DNA from: Thiosocius sp049669185
Lineage (GTDB): Bacteria; Pseudomonadota; Gammaproteobacteria; Chromatiales; Chromatiaceae
Direction: 5' to 3'
Assembly (NCBI GenBank): GCA_049669185.1
Contig: JBATKF010000362.1
Span: 1-9,385 of the forward strand
Length of the DNA stretch: 9,385 bases
The stretch's first letter is position 1. Every line of letters starts with the position of its first letter. Position numbers and translations under genes: made by a program. This document shows positions 1-7,900 of this stretch, in pieces. The notes beneath the pieces are model-generated. The model was not told the DNA's origin. It saw nothing but the letters and a program-made list of their open reading frames with translations, and did not search any database.

Positions 1-91
1 AAAAACGGTGAGATATGCAGGTTTAGGATCAAAGGGGCCTGTGGCCATGGGGCTTATTTTGGTGTTTGCGCTCGATCTGCTCTTTTGACCT

Positions 92-1825
92 TCAGAGGCC
101 GAGTTCCCCTAGTGTTGAAGACAGCTTTGCGAGCTGCCCATTGTCGACAAGCGGGTAGGTTTCCAACATTTCAGACACGGTGAAGTCCGGTTTGATAGAT
201 CGGATCTCCTGGGCTTGCCATTCGGCCTCGTCCTGATCTCCGCCGAGCTGCAATGCGGCCGCCAGGTAGACGTGTAACTCGAGGCTGGCAGGGTTGCGCG
301 AAAGAGCCTCCCTCAGATTGATGATGGCCTGTTCGTGGTCGCCGAGAAAAAAATAGGCCCTTCCGAGAGTCATGAAGTACAGATAACCGGCGGCCGGGTT
401 GAGCCGCATCGCCTGACGCAGCAGGGTGATGGTCTCTTCGGGTCTTCCCGTGTAGGTCATGATTCCCCCTTTGAGCGCCAGGGCGTCGGCAAATCTCGGA
501 TCCAGTTTCAACGCGTCGTCGAGATGCCTCAGGGCTTCTTCGTGGCGACGTTGTTGCGTCTTGACGTAGCCGAGAACCCAATGGATTTCGGGCAACGTCG
601 GGTAGATCTCTTTCGCCGAATTGGCGAACTTCAAGGCCTGCTCGAGTGCATGATTGCGGTCGTCGGCCCACTGGTTTCGATAATTGCCCGCATATATCAG
701 CGCCAATCCGCCGTAGGCCCGTGCAAATGCAGGATCCAACGCAACGGCCTGCAGGTAGAGGTCCCGCGCGCGCTCGTTATTTGGTGCGCGCCGGACAAGG
801 AGCTCGGATTGTGCTTTGAGGAACAAGTCGTACGCTGTAACGGACGTGGTGTAGCGGTGCGCGATTCTTTTGAGCTCGGTTTCGTTCAAACGCAGCGAAA
901 GTGCCTGAGCCAACTGGGTCCCGATCTGCCGCTGTATCTCAAAAAGATCGTCGAATGGCCTCGCGTATCTCTGAACCCAGAGCTGCCGGCCTGACTGTGA
1001 TTCGACAAGGTGGACCTCCACCTCCAGCAATTGCCCGTCACGCCGAACACCGCCCCAGACTGAGTAGCGGTCCATGCCCTTATGTTGGTCTGTCCCTCCG
1101 GCGGTGCCCAGGGAGGTGGCTGCCGCAGTGACATTCAATCCGGACAAGCGCGAGAGCTGGGCAATCAGGTCGGCGGTGACGCCGCGCGCGAGATATTGCT
1201 GCTCCGGATCGCCCCCCAGTACCTCAAACGGCTGGACACTGTCTATCGGCTTAGATCGTTCATCCGACGCCGGAATGGAGGCAGTCGTCCCGTCAGGCTG
1301 CGAGCGGATATAAAACGTCGCAGATACGCCAATCAGCAGCAGGATCCCAATGGCCAAAATCCCTAAAGTGGTGACTGACCGAAGGGGACTCTCCAGGCGG
1401 TTGGGTACTGTTGAGCTGGCAGGTTCCTGCGACGCTTCCGCTGTCGGAAGTCCGCCAGGCGATTCGCTCGGTCTGATGCGCCTCACGGGTGCAATCAGTC
1501 GGTAACCCATTTTGGGAATAGTCTCGATCACCTTTGGGTGACGTCGATCGTCGTCAAAGGCCCGCCGAATCTTGTTGATTGCCGTCGTCAGCGCCTCGTC
1601 GCCGACAACCACATCCGGCCAGACTGTCTTGAGGAGTTCTTCCCGACTCAGCGGTTGCCCGGCGTGCCTCGCCAGATGACCGAGCAGCTTGGTGGTCTTC
1701 GGTTCGAGTTTCCGTAGTTCGGCATCCCGCACCAGGCAGTGACGGTCCTCCTCGAGCGTCCAGCCCGCAACCACGAAACTGATCGCCGCCGGATGGTCAT
1801 CGCTGGTCGGACGCGCTATTGCCAA
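92..1825 (-). CDS. CadC-like transmembrane transcriptional regulator with winged-helix and TPR domains
   Basis: One-component membrane regulator of 577 residues. Residues about 20-112 form an OmpR/CadC-type winged helix; a typical wing ending, ETIPKMGYRLIAPV, is at about 101-114. A proline- and serine-rich linker leads to one transmembrane segment at about 151-173. Residues about 185-300 resemble the TolB/FlgO-like region of CadC/adenylate-cyclase-type TPR proteins. From about 330 to 550 there are repeated TPR helices, for example around ALKLDPRFADALALKG and ALSRNPASLELHVYLAAAL. The expected topology is DNA-binding domain in the cytoplasm and TPR sensor in the periplasm. The start is TTG, supported by GGAG six bases upstream (1832-1835). 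It is divergent from an operon for two exported proteins and probably regulates it; this is inferred from position. The inducing signal is unknown. The family call is secure and the target is not. Confidence 0.9.
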   Translation of the reverse strand: MAIARPTSDDHPAAISFVVAGWTLEEDRHCLVRDAELRKLEPKTTKLLGHLARHAGQPLSREELLKTVWPDVVVGDEALTTAINKIRRAFDDDRRHPKVIETIPKMGYRLIAPVRRIRPSESPGGLPTAEASQEPASSTVPNRLESPLRSVTTLGILAIGILLLIGVSATFYIRSQPDGTTASIPASDERSKPIDSVQPFEVLGGDPEQQYLARGVTADLIAQLSRLSGLNVTAAATSLGTAGGTDQHKGMDRYSVWGGVRRDGQLLEVEVHLVESQSGRQLWVQRYARPFDDLFEIQRQIGTQLAQALSLRLNETELKRIAHRYTTSVTAYDLFLKAQSELLVRRAPNNERARDLYLQAVALDPAFARAYGGLALIYAGNYRNQWADDRNHALEQALKFANSAKEIYPTLPEIHWVLGYVKTQQRRHEEALRHLDDALKLDPRFADALALKGGIMTYTGRPEETITLLRQAMRLNPAAGYLYFMTLGRAYFFLGDHEQAIINLREALSRNPASLELHVYLAAALQLGGDQDEAEWQAQEIRSIKPDFTVSEMLETYPLVDNGQLAKLSSTLGELGL

Positions 1826-1831
1826 GGTTCT

Positions 1832-1835
1832 CTCC
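1832..1835 (-). promoter_or_regulatory. Shine-Dalgarno site supporting the TTG start of the CadC-like regulator
   Basis: Read on the minus strand, GGAG is followed by AGAACC and then TTG, a 6-base spacing. No ATG or GTG start before the winged helix has a comparable site, so TTG at 1825 is the preferred start. Confidence 0.55.
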
Positions 1836-1859
1836 GATTTATTTTTCTAAATGTATGTT

Positions 1860-1888
1860 TTTACAAAAGAATATTTTCGTTAGATAAA
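1860..1888 (+). promoter_or_regulatory. Candidate sigma-70 promoter for the exported-protein/metallohydrolase operon
   Basis: TTTACA (1860-1865, five of six matches to the -35 consensus) is followed by 17 bases and GATAAA (1883-1888, four of six matches to the -10). It lies in an AT-rich patch (about 1836-1905) in otherwise GC-rich DNA, upstream of the first plus-strand gene. Transcription would begin near 1895 and leave a leader of about 155 bases. AT-rich DNA gives chance matches easily, so this is only a candidate. A weaker minus-strand possibility for the divergent regulator (TTGTAA, 17 bases, AATAAA) overlaps the same patch. Confidence 0.4.
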
Positions 1889-1894
1889 AGTTCT

Positions 1895-1948
1895 CTAAGC
1901 ATTAGGGATTGGTCAGGTTGTGTCATCCGGCCCCGACTAAACATTAGG
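1895..1948. repeat. Pair of palindromic direct repeats, CTAARCATTAGG, likely operator sites
   Basis: CTAAGCATTAGG (1895-1906) and CTAAACATTAGG (1937-1948) match at 11 of 12 bases and start 42 bp apart, about four helical turns. Each contains the inverted repeat CTAA-N3-TTAG. They lie between two divergent genes, one encoding a winged-helix regulator, just downstream of the candidate plus-strand promoter. The repeats and spacing are read directly from the sequence. Their role as a binding site for that regulator is inferred. The position near and beyond the predicted transcription start would suit repression of the plus-strand operon or control of the divergent gene. Confidence 0.5.
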
Positions 1949-2036
1949 CCAAGGCGCAGGAGACGACCAACGAGGGCGCACCCGACGGGGTTGGAATTTC
2001 CGGTGAAGAACCGCCTGCGGAAACATGCTTCACACC

Positions 2037-2042
2037 AGGAGG
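2037..2042 (+). promoter_or_regulatory. Consensus Shine-Dalgarno site for the 110-residue exported protein
   Basis: AGGAGG sits 8 bases before the ATG at 2051. This fixes the start of the small gene and rules out the longer upstream reading through the intergenic region. Confidence 0.8.
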
Positions 2043-2050
2043 CCGCCACA

Positions 2051-2383
2051 ATGAAGGCACAAGCCAACACCATTAGCATGTCGGGAAGGCAGATTAAGCA
2101 TATTTATCGGGGACTCGTCGCCGTGGCCGCGTTGGCGGCTGGGCTCGGACAGACCGCGACCGCGGATGGCAGCGATTATTACCGCGACGCCTTGCTGCAT
2201 CCGAGTGAGGCCATTCGGCTTGCGGAATCCCGCGGCCGCGTGACTATCGTTGACGGACTCGACGACCAGGTCGTCGATCGGGCACTCGATCAGCAGTTTG
2301 AACGCGTCGGACGCATGATGTTCGTCAGAACCCGATATGTCCAACAGGATGGCTCCGTGGAGTCGGACGATGATTGCGACTAG
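2051..2383 (+). CDS. Small acidic exported protein of unknown function
   Basis: A 110-residue protein that I cannot assign to a named family. The N-terminus looks like a signal peptide: basic residues at about 13-20 (RQIKHIYR), a hydrophobic core at about 21-33 and a likely cleavage after ATA at 36-38. The mature part of about 72 residues is rich in Asp, contains the segment TIVDGLDDQVVDRALDQQFE (65-84), then MMFVRTRYV, and ends in DDDCD. Cys109 is the only cysteine in the protein. The start is firm because of the consensus ribosome-binding site. It is the first gene of a probable operon; the metallohydrolase gene follows within about 55-90 bases depending on its start. A periplasmic partner or substrate-handling role for that enzyme is possible but unproven. 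Coding is supported by the start site, signal peptide and gene context. Confidence 0.8.
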   Translation: MKAQANTISMSGRQIKHIYRGLVAVAALAAGLGQTATADGSDYYRDALLHPSEAIRLAESRGRVTIVDGLDDQVVDRALDQQFERVGRMMFVRTRYVQQDGSVESDDDCD

Positions 2384-2436
2384 TCTGACAACAGATCATC
2401 CGATCAAAATGCGGCACAAAGGGTGGGTGTCGATTC

Positions 2437-3441
2437 TTGGTGCTGCCGGATCGGAGGAGGTATAGCGTCATCAAAAGTCTTGTCCCCGCTTCAGCGGTGC
2501 TGGTTACCGCCTTGGTAGTCGCGGCCTTGATTGATGTCCCGCGAAGCGACGCGGCTGGAAATGCACTGTCGTTTGATTTGGCGCGGGTCACTGACGGCGT
2601 GTTCGTCATTTATGGACCACTCGAGCTGCCGGACGAACACAATCGCGGGTTTCGCAACAATGCCGTGGTCGTGGATACCGCCGACGGTGTCGTCGTCTTT
2701 GATCCGGGTGGCAGTGCCTGGGCGGGGGAACAGATCGCAGCCGCGGTAGAGGCGATCTCACGCGGGCCCATCGTTGCGGTGTTCAACTCCCACGCCCATG
2801 GCGATCACTGGCTGGGAAACGAGGGCGTAAAGCGCATCTATCCTGGCGTCGATATCTATGGTCATCCAAAGATGAAGGCGCGGGTGGAAGGGGCTGAAGG
2901 CAGCCAGTGGCTGGGACAGATTCAGCGCCTCACGAAAGGCACGGCCAGTGGCAGCGCCGTTGTGTCGCCCACCAGGACGGTCGTCGACGGAGACGAAATC
3001 GTCATCGGCGACACGACCTTCCGCATTCACCATACCGGGCCAGCACATACCGACAATGACATCATGATCGAAATCGTCGAAAGGCGGGTTCTGTTCACGG
3101 GCGATATCGTCAGGAACGGTATGTTGGGGCTGATGGAGTCGGACTCGAGCTTCGCCGGCAACCTCTCTGCGATCGATGCGCTGCTTGCAATGGACGTCGA
3201 TCATCACATACCGGGTCACGGGAAGATCGACGGTAAAGCTGCAGTCATGGCATATCGTACTTACTTGGACACCCTGCTGACCCAGGTACGCGCCTACTAT
3301 GCGGAGGGGATGGCGGACTACGAGATGAAGCCTGCGGTCAGTCGTGCCTTGGCGTCTTTCAGCGATTGGGAGGGATTCTCAATGCGCCTTGGGGCTCATG
3401 TGAGTCGGGCGTTTCTCGAGGTGGAGTCGGACGACTTCTGA
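2437..3441 (+). CDS. Exported metallo-beta-lactamase-fold metallohydrolase
   Basis: A hydrolase of the metallo-beta-lactamase superfamily, up to 334 residues long. The full dinuclear metal site is visible: His119, His121, Asp123 and His124 in SHAHGDHWLGN, His204 in GPAHTDND, Asp223 in FTGDIV and His261 in IPGHGKI. A hydrophobic segment at about 14-32 followed by SDAAG looks like a signal peptide, so the enzyme probably works in the periplasm. It most resembles the SoxH/quinoprotein-relay-type and related general hydrolase branches; the substrate cannot be told from sequence. The extent given uses the outermost plausible start, TTG 2437 (GTG 2440 is equally possible), with only a weak upstream AAGGG. 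The best ribosome-binding site instead points to ATC at 2470, giving 323 residues that begin directly at the signal peptide. It is probably co-transcribed with the small exported protein upstream. Confidence 0.88.
   Translation: MVLPDRRRYSVIKSLVPASAVLVTALVVAALIDVPRSDAAGNALSFDLARVTDGVFVIYGPLELPDEHNRGFRNNAVVVDTADGVVVFDPGGSAWAGEQIAAAVEAISRGPIVAVFNSHAHGDHWLGNEGVKRIYPGVDIYGHPKMKARVEGAEGSQWLGQIQRLTKGTASGSAVVSPTRTVVDGDEIVIGDTTFRIHHTGPAHTDNDIMIEIVERRVLFTGDIVRNGMLGLMESDSSFAGNLSAIDALLAMDVDHHIPGHGKIDGKAAVMAYRTYLDTLLTQVRAYYAEGMADYEMKPAVSRALASFSDWEGFSMRLGAHVSRAFLEVESDDF
2453..2472 (+). promoter_or_regulatory. Strong Shine-Dalgarno site followed by an ATC codon instead of a normal start
   Basis: GGAGGAGG (2453-2460) is followed, 9 bases later and in frame with the metallohydrolase, by ATC AAA AGT (2470-2478). 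This is exactly where a signal peptide would begin (M-KSLVPASAVLVTALVVAAL). No ATG, GTG or TTG lies in frame within 5-15 bases of the site. ATC may be a rare genuine start, or a changed or misread ATG. Otherwise translation begins upstream at TTG 2437 or GTG 2440. Confidence 0.5.
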
Positions 3442-3515
3442 ACAGCCCGTACCGATCCAGCGGGATTTTCTGGTCGCATCTGCGAATCTGACGCTGGCCC
3501 GCTCGGCAGCTGGCA

Positions 3516-4409
3516 TCAGGAGCCGTCTGCGGGCGTGCGCAATCGCGGCTCCGCCCTGAGTGCCTCGGCGAGAAAATCGATCAGGACCCTGATGCGACCT
3601 GTGTGGCGCAGGTCTGGGTGGGTCAGTAGCCAGAAGCCGCTTGCTCCTCCGGGCGGGAAGGCCATGACGCGCACCAGTGTCGGCTTGACCTGATCGTGCG
3701 GTAGCACGGTGAGCCCGAGCCCCGCCTCGGCCATTCGCGACAGGGTGTTGAGCGTGCTGCCGCGCGCCACTACGCGCTCGTCCGAGATGTGCTGGCGAAT
3801 CCATGCCGCAGCCGGCAGATGATAGAGCGAGGCCTCGGGGACCACCCAGTCGAATCCCGACAGGTCGCCTAGGTCGGTGGGGCTCCCGTGGCGCGCGAGA
3901 AATGCCGGCGCGGCGAACACGCCCCACTCCACGTCGAGGACCCTGCGCCCGACCAGGTGTTCCGGTGGTTGCGGCGTAGCGCGCAGGGCCACGTCGGCCT
4001 CGCGCCGATCGAGATCGAGTTCCGTGTTGGATACCAGAATTGTGACGCGGATGTCTGGATAGCGCGCGCGAAACTCGGCGAGATAGACCGGCAAGTAATC
4101 GTAGGCAAGATTCTCCGGGGCGGTGAGTCGGACTTCACCGAGCAACGAACGGTCGATCCCGGTCAGGCTGCGTTCGGCCGCAAGCGCCTGCGCCTCCATC
4201 GCCTCGGCGAAGGGCCGCAGGCGCTCGCCGCCCTCGGTGAGCTGATAGCCGTCGGGCAGACGTTCGAACAACCGGGTCTCGAGTGTCGCCTCGAGCTGGT
4301 TGAGGCGCCGATACATGGTGCTGTGGTTGACGCGGCGTGCCTTGGCGGCGCCGGCGAGGGTGCCCGCACGGGCGACGGCGAGGAAATCGGGGATGAGGCT
4401 CCAGTCCAT
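3516..4409 (-). CDS. LysR-family transcriptional regulator, divergent from doxX-like gene
   Basis: At 297 residues this is a typical LysR-type regulator. The N-terminal winged helix-turn-helix covers about 1-63, with the signature stretch AGTLAGAAKARRVNHSTMYR and the ending FERLPDGYQLTEGGERL. A linker helix follows, then a periplasmic-binding-like effector domain from about 90 to 285 (GEVRLTAPENLAYDYLPVYL onward). The start is ATG, and codon 1 lies two bases from a perfect 16-bp palindrome. No Shine-Dalgarno sequence is visible in that space. It is divergent from the DoxX-family gene and separated by 102 bp with repeated TGCARATAT sites, the usual arrangement for a LysR protein controlling its neighbour and itself. 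The effector is unknown. Confidence 0.93.
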   Translation of the reverse strand: MDWSLIPDFLAVARAGTLAGAAKARRVNHSTMYRRLNQLEATLETRLFERLPDGYQLTEGGERLRPFAEAMEAQALAAERSLTGIDRSLLGEVRLTAPENLAYDYLPVYLAEFRARYPDIRVTILVSNTELDLDRREADVALRATPQPPEHLVGRRVLDVEWGVFAAPAFLARHGSPTDLGDLSGFDWVVPEASLYHLPAAAWIRQHISDERVVARGSTLNTLSRMAEAGLGLTVLPHDQVKPTLVRVMAFPPGGASGFWLLTHPDLRHTGRIRVLIDFLAEALRAEPRLRTPADGS

Positions 4410-4410
4410 G

Positions 4411-4471
4411 TTTGCAAATATGCAAAATGCTCATGCAGATATTGCTCTCCAAAAAGCGTGAGTGCAAATAT
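4411..4471. promoter_or_regulatory. Candidate LysR operator array between divergent LysR and doxX-like genes
   Basis: A perfect palindrome TTTGCA-AATA-TGCAAA occupies 4411-4426. The nonamer TGCAAATAT occurs at 4413-4421 and again at 4463-4471, 50 bp apart. A third copy with one change, TGCAGATAT, starts at 4434, 21 bp (two helical turns) from the first. Multiple spaced half-sites between divergent genes are characteristic of LysR-regulated promoters. The palindrome abuts the LysR start codon, suggesting autorepression; the distal copy lies where a doxX promoter -10 region could be (AAATAT or TATAGA near 4466-4474). The sites are read directly from sequence; regulator binding is inferred. Confidence 0.55.
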
Positions 4472-4511
4472 AGACTCCCCAGCATCAACAACTGCTATGG
4501 GATTGTCAGCC

Positions 4512-4946
4512 ATGAACGAACGTAATCTGAACGCCTACGGAACGACCCTGCTGCGCATCAGCCTGGGCATCATCCTTATCGCCCACAGCGTCTACCTCAA
4601 GCTGGTCGTTTTCACCCTGCCGGGCACCGCCCAATTCTTCGGAAGCCTCGGGTTGCCAGCGGAGCTCGCTTACATAGTCTTTGCAGTGGAGGCGCTGGGG
4701 GGGCTCGCCCTGGTGCTCGGTATCGAGACCCGTTGGGTCGCGCTGGTGCTGTTGCCCGTGCTGGCTGGAGCGACTTGGGCACACCTGCCCTCGGGTTGGC
4801 TGTTCACCAACACAGGCGGCGGTTGGGAGTACCCGGCGTTTCTGACCATCGCGGCTGCGGTCCAGGCACTGTTGGGCGATGGCGCCTGGGCGCTGCGCAG
4901 GTCTAGCTCCTTGGGCCTGGTCCGCAGCGCAGTTGTGGCCACGTGA
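4512..4946 (+). CDS. DoxX-family small integral membrane protein
   Basis: A 144-residue protein with about four transmembrane segments (roughly 11-29, 51-70, 74-92 and 106-122). It has hallmarks of the DoxX/DoxD-like inner membrane family: the loop TAQFFGSLGLP (39-49), the glycine-rich second helix EALGGLALVLG, and the HLPSGWLFTNTGGGWEYPAF segment (91-110) before the last helix. Family members are linked to quinone or thiol redox processes, but many have no defined role, and no specific substrate can be given here. The chosen start is ATG 4512; an in-frame ATG at 4497 would add five residues but has no visible ribosome-binding site. Divergent from, and probably controlled by, the neighbouring LysR regulator. 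Confidence 0.88.
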   Translation: MNERNLNAYGTTLLRISLGIILIAHSVYLKLVVFTLPGTAQFFGSLGLPAELAYIVFAVEALGGLALVLGIETRWVALVLLPVLAGATWAHLPSGWLFTNTGGGWEYPAFLTIAAAVQALLGDGAWALRRSSSLGLVRSAVVAT

Positions 4947-4997
4947 GCCAGGCGGATTGGCGAGTGCCCGCAGTAGGTAATCGGTGAGATTCCCGGG

Positions 4998-7900
4998 CTA
5001 GTTGCTCGACACGGACTTGTGCTGTTCGCGCTGCCATACGGTGACGAACTCGTTCGGGGGCAAGGGCCTGCCGAACAGATAGCCTTGCACCTCGTCACAT
5101 CCCTCATCGACAAGGAAGGCCTGCTGCTCGGCAGTCTCCACACCCTCGGCGAGCACATCCAGATTGAGACTCTGACCAAGGGCGATGATCGCGCGTACGA
5201 TCGCTACATCGCTGGCATCCTGCGGCACCTCTTTTACGAAGGAGCGATCGATTTTGAGCTTGTCGATCGGCAGGATCTTCAGATAGTGGAGCGAAGAATA
5301 GCCGGTACCGAAGTCGTCGACCGAGATAGTCACGCCCAGTTCTTTGAGCCGCCCCATCAGGCCAAGCGACTGTTTGCTGTGTTCCATGATGGTGCTCTCG
5401 GTGAGTTCCAGTTCAAGTTGGTTCGCCGACAGCCGGGCGGCCTGTAGGTTGCGCGCGACCGTGGCGGCGAAGTCGCCTTTGTGCAGTTGATGACCCGAGA
5501 CGTTGACCGAGATTTTCTCCAGCGACAGGCCGCAGTCCAGCCAGTGACGTAGCTGCATGCATGCCGTTTCCAGCACCATATCTCCGATCGGGCCGATCAG
5601 CCCCTGCTCCTCGGCCAGCGGGATGAAGGTGCCGGGTGGGACCAATCCGCGTTCCGGGTGATGCCAGCGCAGCAGTGCCTCGGCACCGACGACAGCTCCA
5701 TCACTCAGCCGGATTAGAGGCTGGTACCAGACCTCAAACTCGCCACGGTCGAGGGCGCGCCGCAGTTCCCCGCCGAGGTGGACGCGCTGCAGTGCGGCAA
5801 CGGTCAGTTCGGGCTTGTAAAACTGGTATTGGTTCCGCCCGGCCTGTTTCGCATGGTACATGGCGGAGTCGGCGTTCTTCAGCAGCGTGGTCGAATCATC
5901 GCCAGCGTCATCGCGCAGACCAATCCCTATGCTGGTGGTTAGGGTCAACTCCTGGCCATCAATCACAAAGGGGTGCTCCATAGCCTCGACCAACTTTTCA
6001 GCAACATTGGCCGCATCTTCGCCATGGCTCAAGTCCTCGAGGATGACCACGAACTCATCCCCGCCCAGGCGTGCCACCGTGTCTTCTTCTCGTACCGCTT
6101 GGGTCAGTCGTTCCGCCACCAGGCGCAGCACGGCATCACCGACCGGATGGCCGAGGCTGTCATTGATGTTCTTGAAGTGATCCAGGTCAAGGAATAACAA
6201 GGCCAGTTCGCGGTCGTTACGCTGCACCCGCTTCAGGGCATGATCGAGCCGCTCGTTGAACAGCAATCGGTTCGGCAGGTCGGTGAGTACATCGTAGTGG
6301 GCCAGCTTGCGCAGGCGCTCCTCGGACAGCTTCTTCTCTGAAATGTCGGAGAAAATGCAGATGTACTGCACCGTCTGGCCAGCGTTGTTCCTTACCGCCG
6401 ACACGTTCTCCCAGGCCGGAAAAATCTCACCACTCTTGGTGCGATTGCGGATTTCGCCGCGCCAGACGCCGGTCTCGTTCAGAGAAGCCCAGAAACTGCG
6501 GTAGAACGACTCGTCATGGTAACCAGAGTGCAGCAGGCGTGGCGTCTGGCCGACTGCCTCTTCCGTCGAGTAGCCGGTAATCTCGATAAAGGCGCGGTTG
6601 ACGCGCAATATCCTGGCGTTGGCGTCGGTTACGAAGATCGCCTCAGGCGTATTGTCGAACACGCCGGCGACAAGCTTCAGGTCTTCCTCCGACCTCTTGC
6701 GGGAAGAGATATCACTGATGCTGCCTTGGACATGCACGCCGGACTCCGATGGGATTCTTACCAGGCGGATTTCGCAGGGTATCTCCTCGCCAGAGGCATT
6801 GAGATGAGTCCATTCAAAGACCATCACCCTCCCTTCGGTCGCCGAGCGGAGCATCTCCATCGCCTTGACCTCACTCGGGCTGCCGTCCGGCTGAAGCCGT
6901 GGGCTCACATCGATCGGGCCCAGCGCCAGAAGCGCTTTGCGCGAAAGACCAAACAGGCGCTCGGCGTTTTCGTTCGCCTCGACGAAGAGACCGGTTTCCC
7001 AATCCAATATGACGATGGCATCAGGGGAGTGCTCGAAAAACGTGAATAGGCGTTTTTCACTGGCTTTCCGCCGGGCAAACTCTTCCTGAAACTGCGCGGT
7101 GCGCTGATTCACCCGGTTTCGCAGTGCGCGGTTCCAAGTCAGGACGAGCATCAGCAAAATTGCCGCACCTGCAGCCAACTTCCATAGCAGGCCATAGTCG
7201 AGGCTCTGTTCGTATTTGATAGTCAGCCAGCGCTGGTAAATGCTGTTGTGTTCGGCCGGCGGGATGGAAAGTAGTGCCTTTTCGAGGATCGATCGCAGCA
7301 GCACATGCTCCTTACGCACCGCCATCGCCTGGTCATTGCGGTAGGGCGTTTCACCGGCGACTTTGATCTGGGTAAGTCCTAGTTTCCCCAGGTAGTAGGT
7401 GGTGCTCAGGATGTTGCCGACGAAGGCCTCAACATCGCCACTGGACAGCAGACGCAGTCCTTCGCTGGCATTGGCCACCGGCCGCAGCCGAATTGCGGGA
7501 TAGTGGGTGGCCAGCAGTTCATGGATCGCATAGCCATCGACGACCGCGACGTCCTGCTGGCCAAGGGCATCCAGACCGCTAATGAACGGCGTGTCCGGGC
7601 CAGCGAAGATCACGATTGGCATCGTGACGTAGGTGCTGGTGAAGCTCAGATAGTTCTCGCGCTCGGGGGTTCTCTTCACTGAAGACAACATGTCGAGCTC
7701 GCCCCTTCTAATCGCATCCAGGGTCTGCTGCCAGTTCAGTTCGGTGGCGGCCTTGAAACGGACGCCGAGGATATCGGAAAGCAGCGCCAGGTAATCCGAC
7801 GAGATCCCCTGAAACCGGCCCTGGCCATCAACGTACTCGATCGGTGCCCAGTCGATATCGACTCCGACACTGATCACCGGGTGGGCCTGGAGCCAGGCCT

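Noticed and set aside
25..60. Possible terminator after the TPR regulator around GGCCTGTGGCC
   Set aside because: The stem has only four pairs around three bases and is not followed by a T-run on the minus strand.
335..994. A long open frame of 219 codons on the plus strand inside the TPR regulator
   Set aside because: It lies wholly antisense to a well-supported gene with clear domains, has no ribosome-binding site and shows no protein family features. The same applies to the other long antisense frames in the window.
1739..2050. N-terminal extension of the 110-residue exported protein back to 1739
   Set aside because: It would overlap the start of the divergent regulator and run through the intergenic promoter region. 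The consensus AGGAGG and the signal peptide both place the start at 2051.
3888..4511. N-terminal extension of the DoxX-family protein through the LysR gene
   Set aside because: The extension is antisense to the LysR coding region and lacks DoxX features, which begin after the ATG at 4512.
4947..4997. Bidirectional terminator between the convergent doxX-like and GGDEF-EAL genes
   Set aside because: No stem longer than a few pairs with a T-run was found in these 51 bases.
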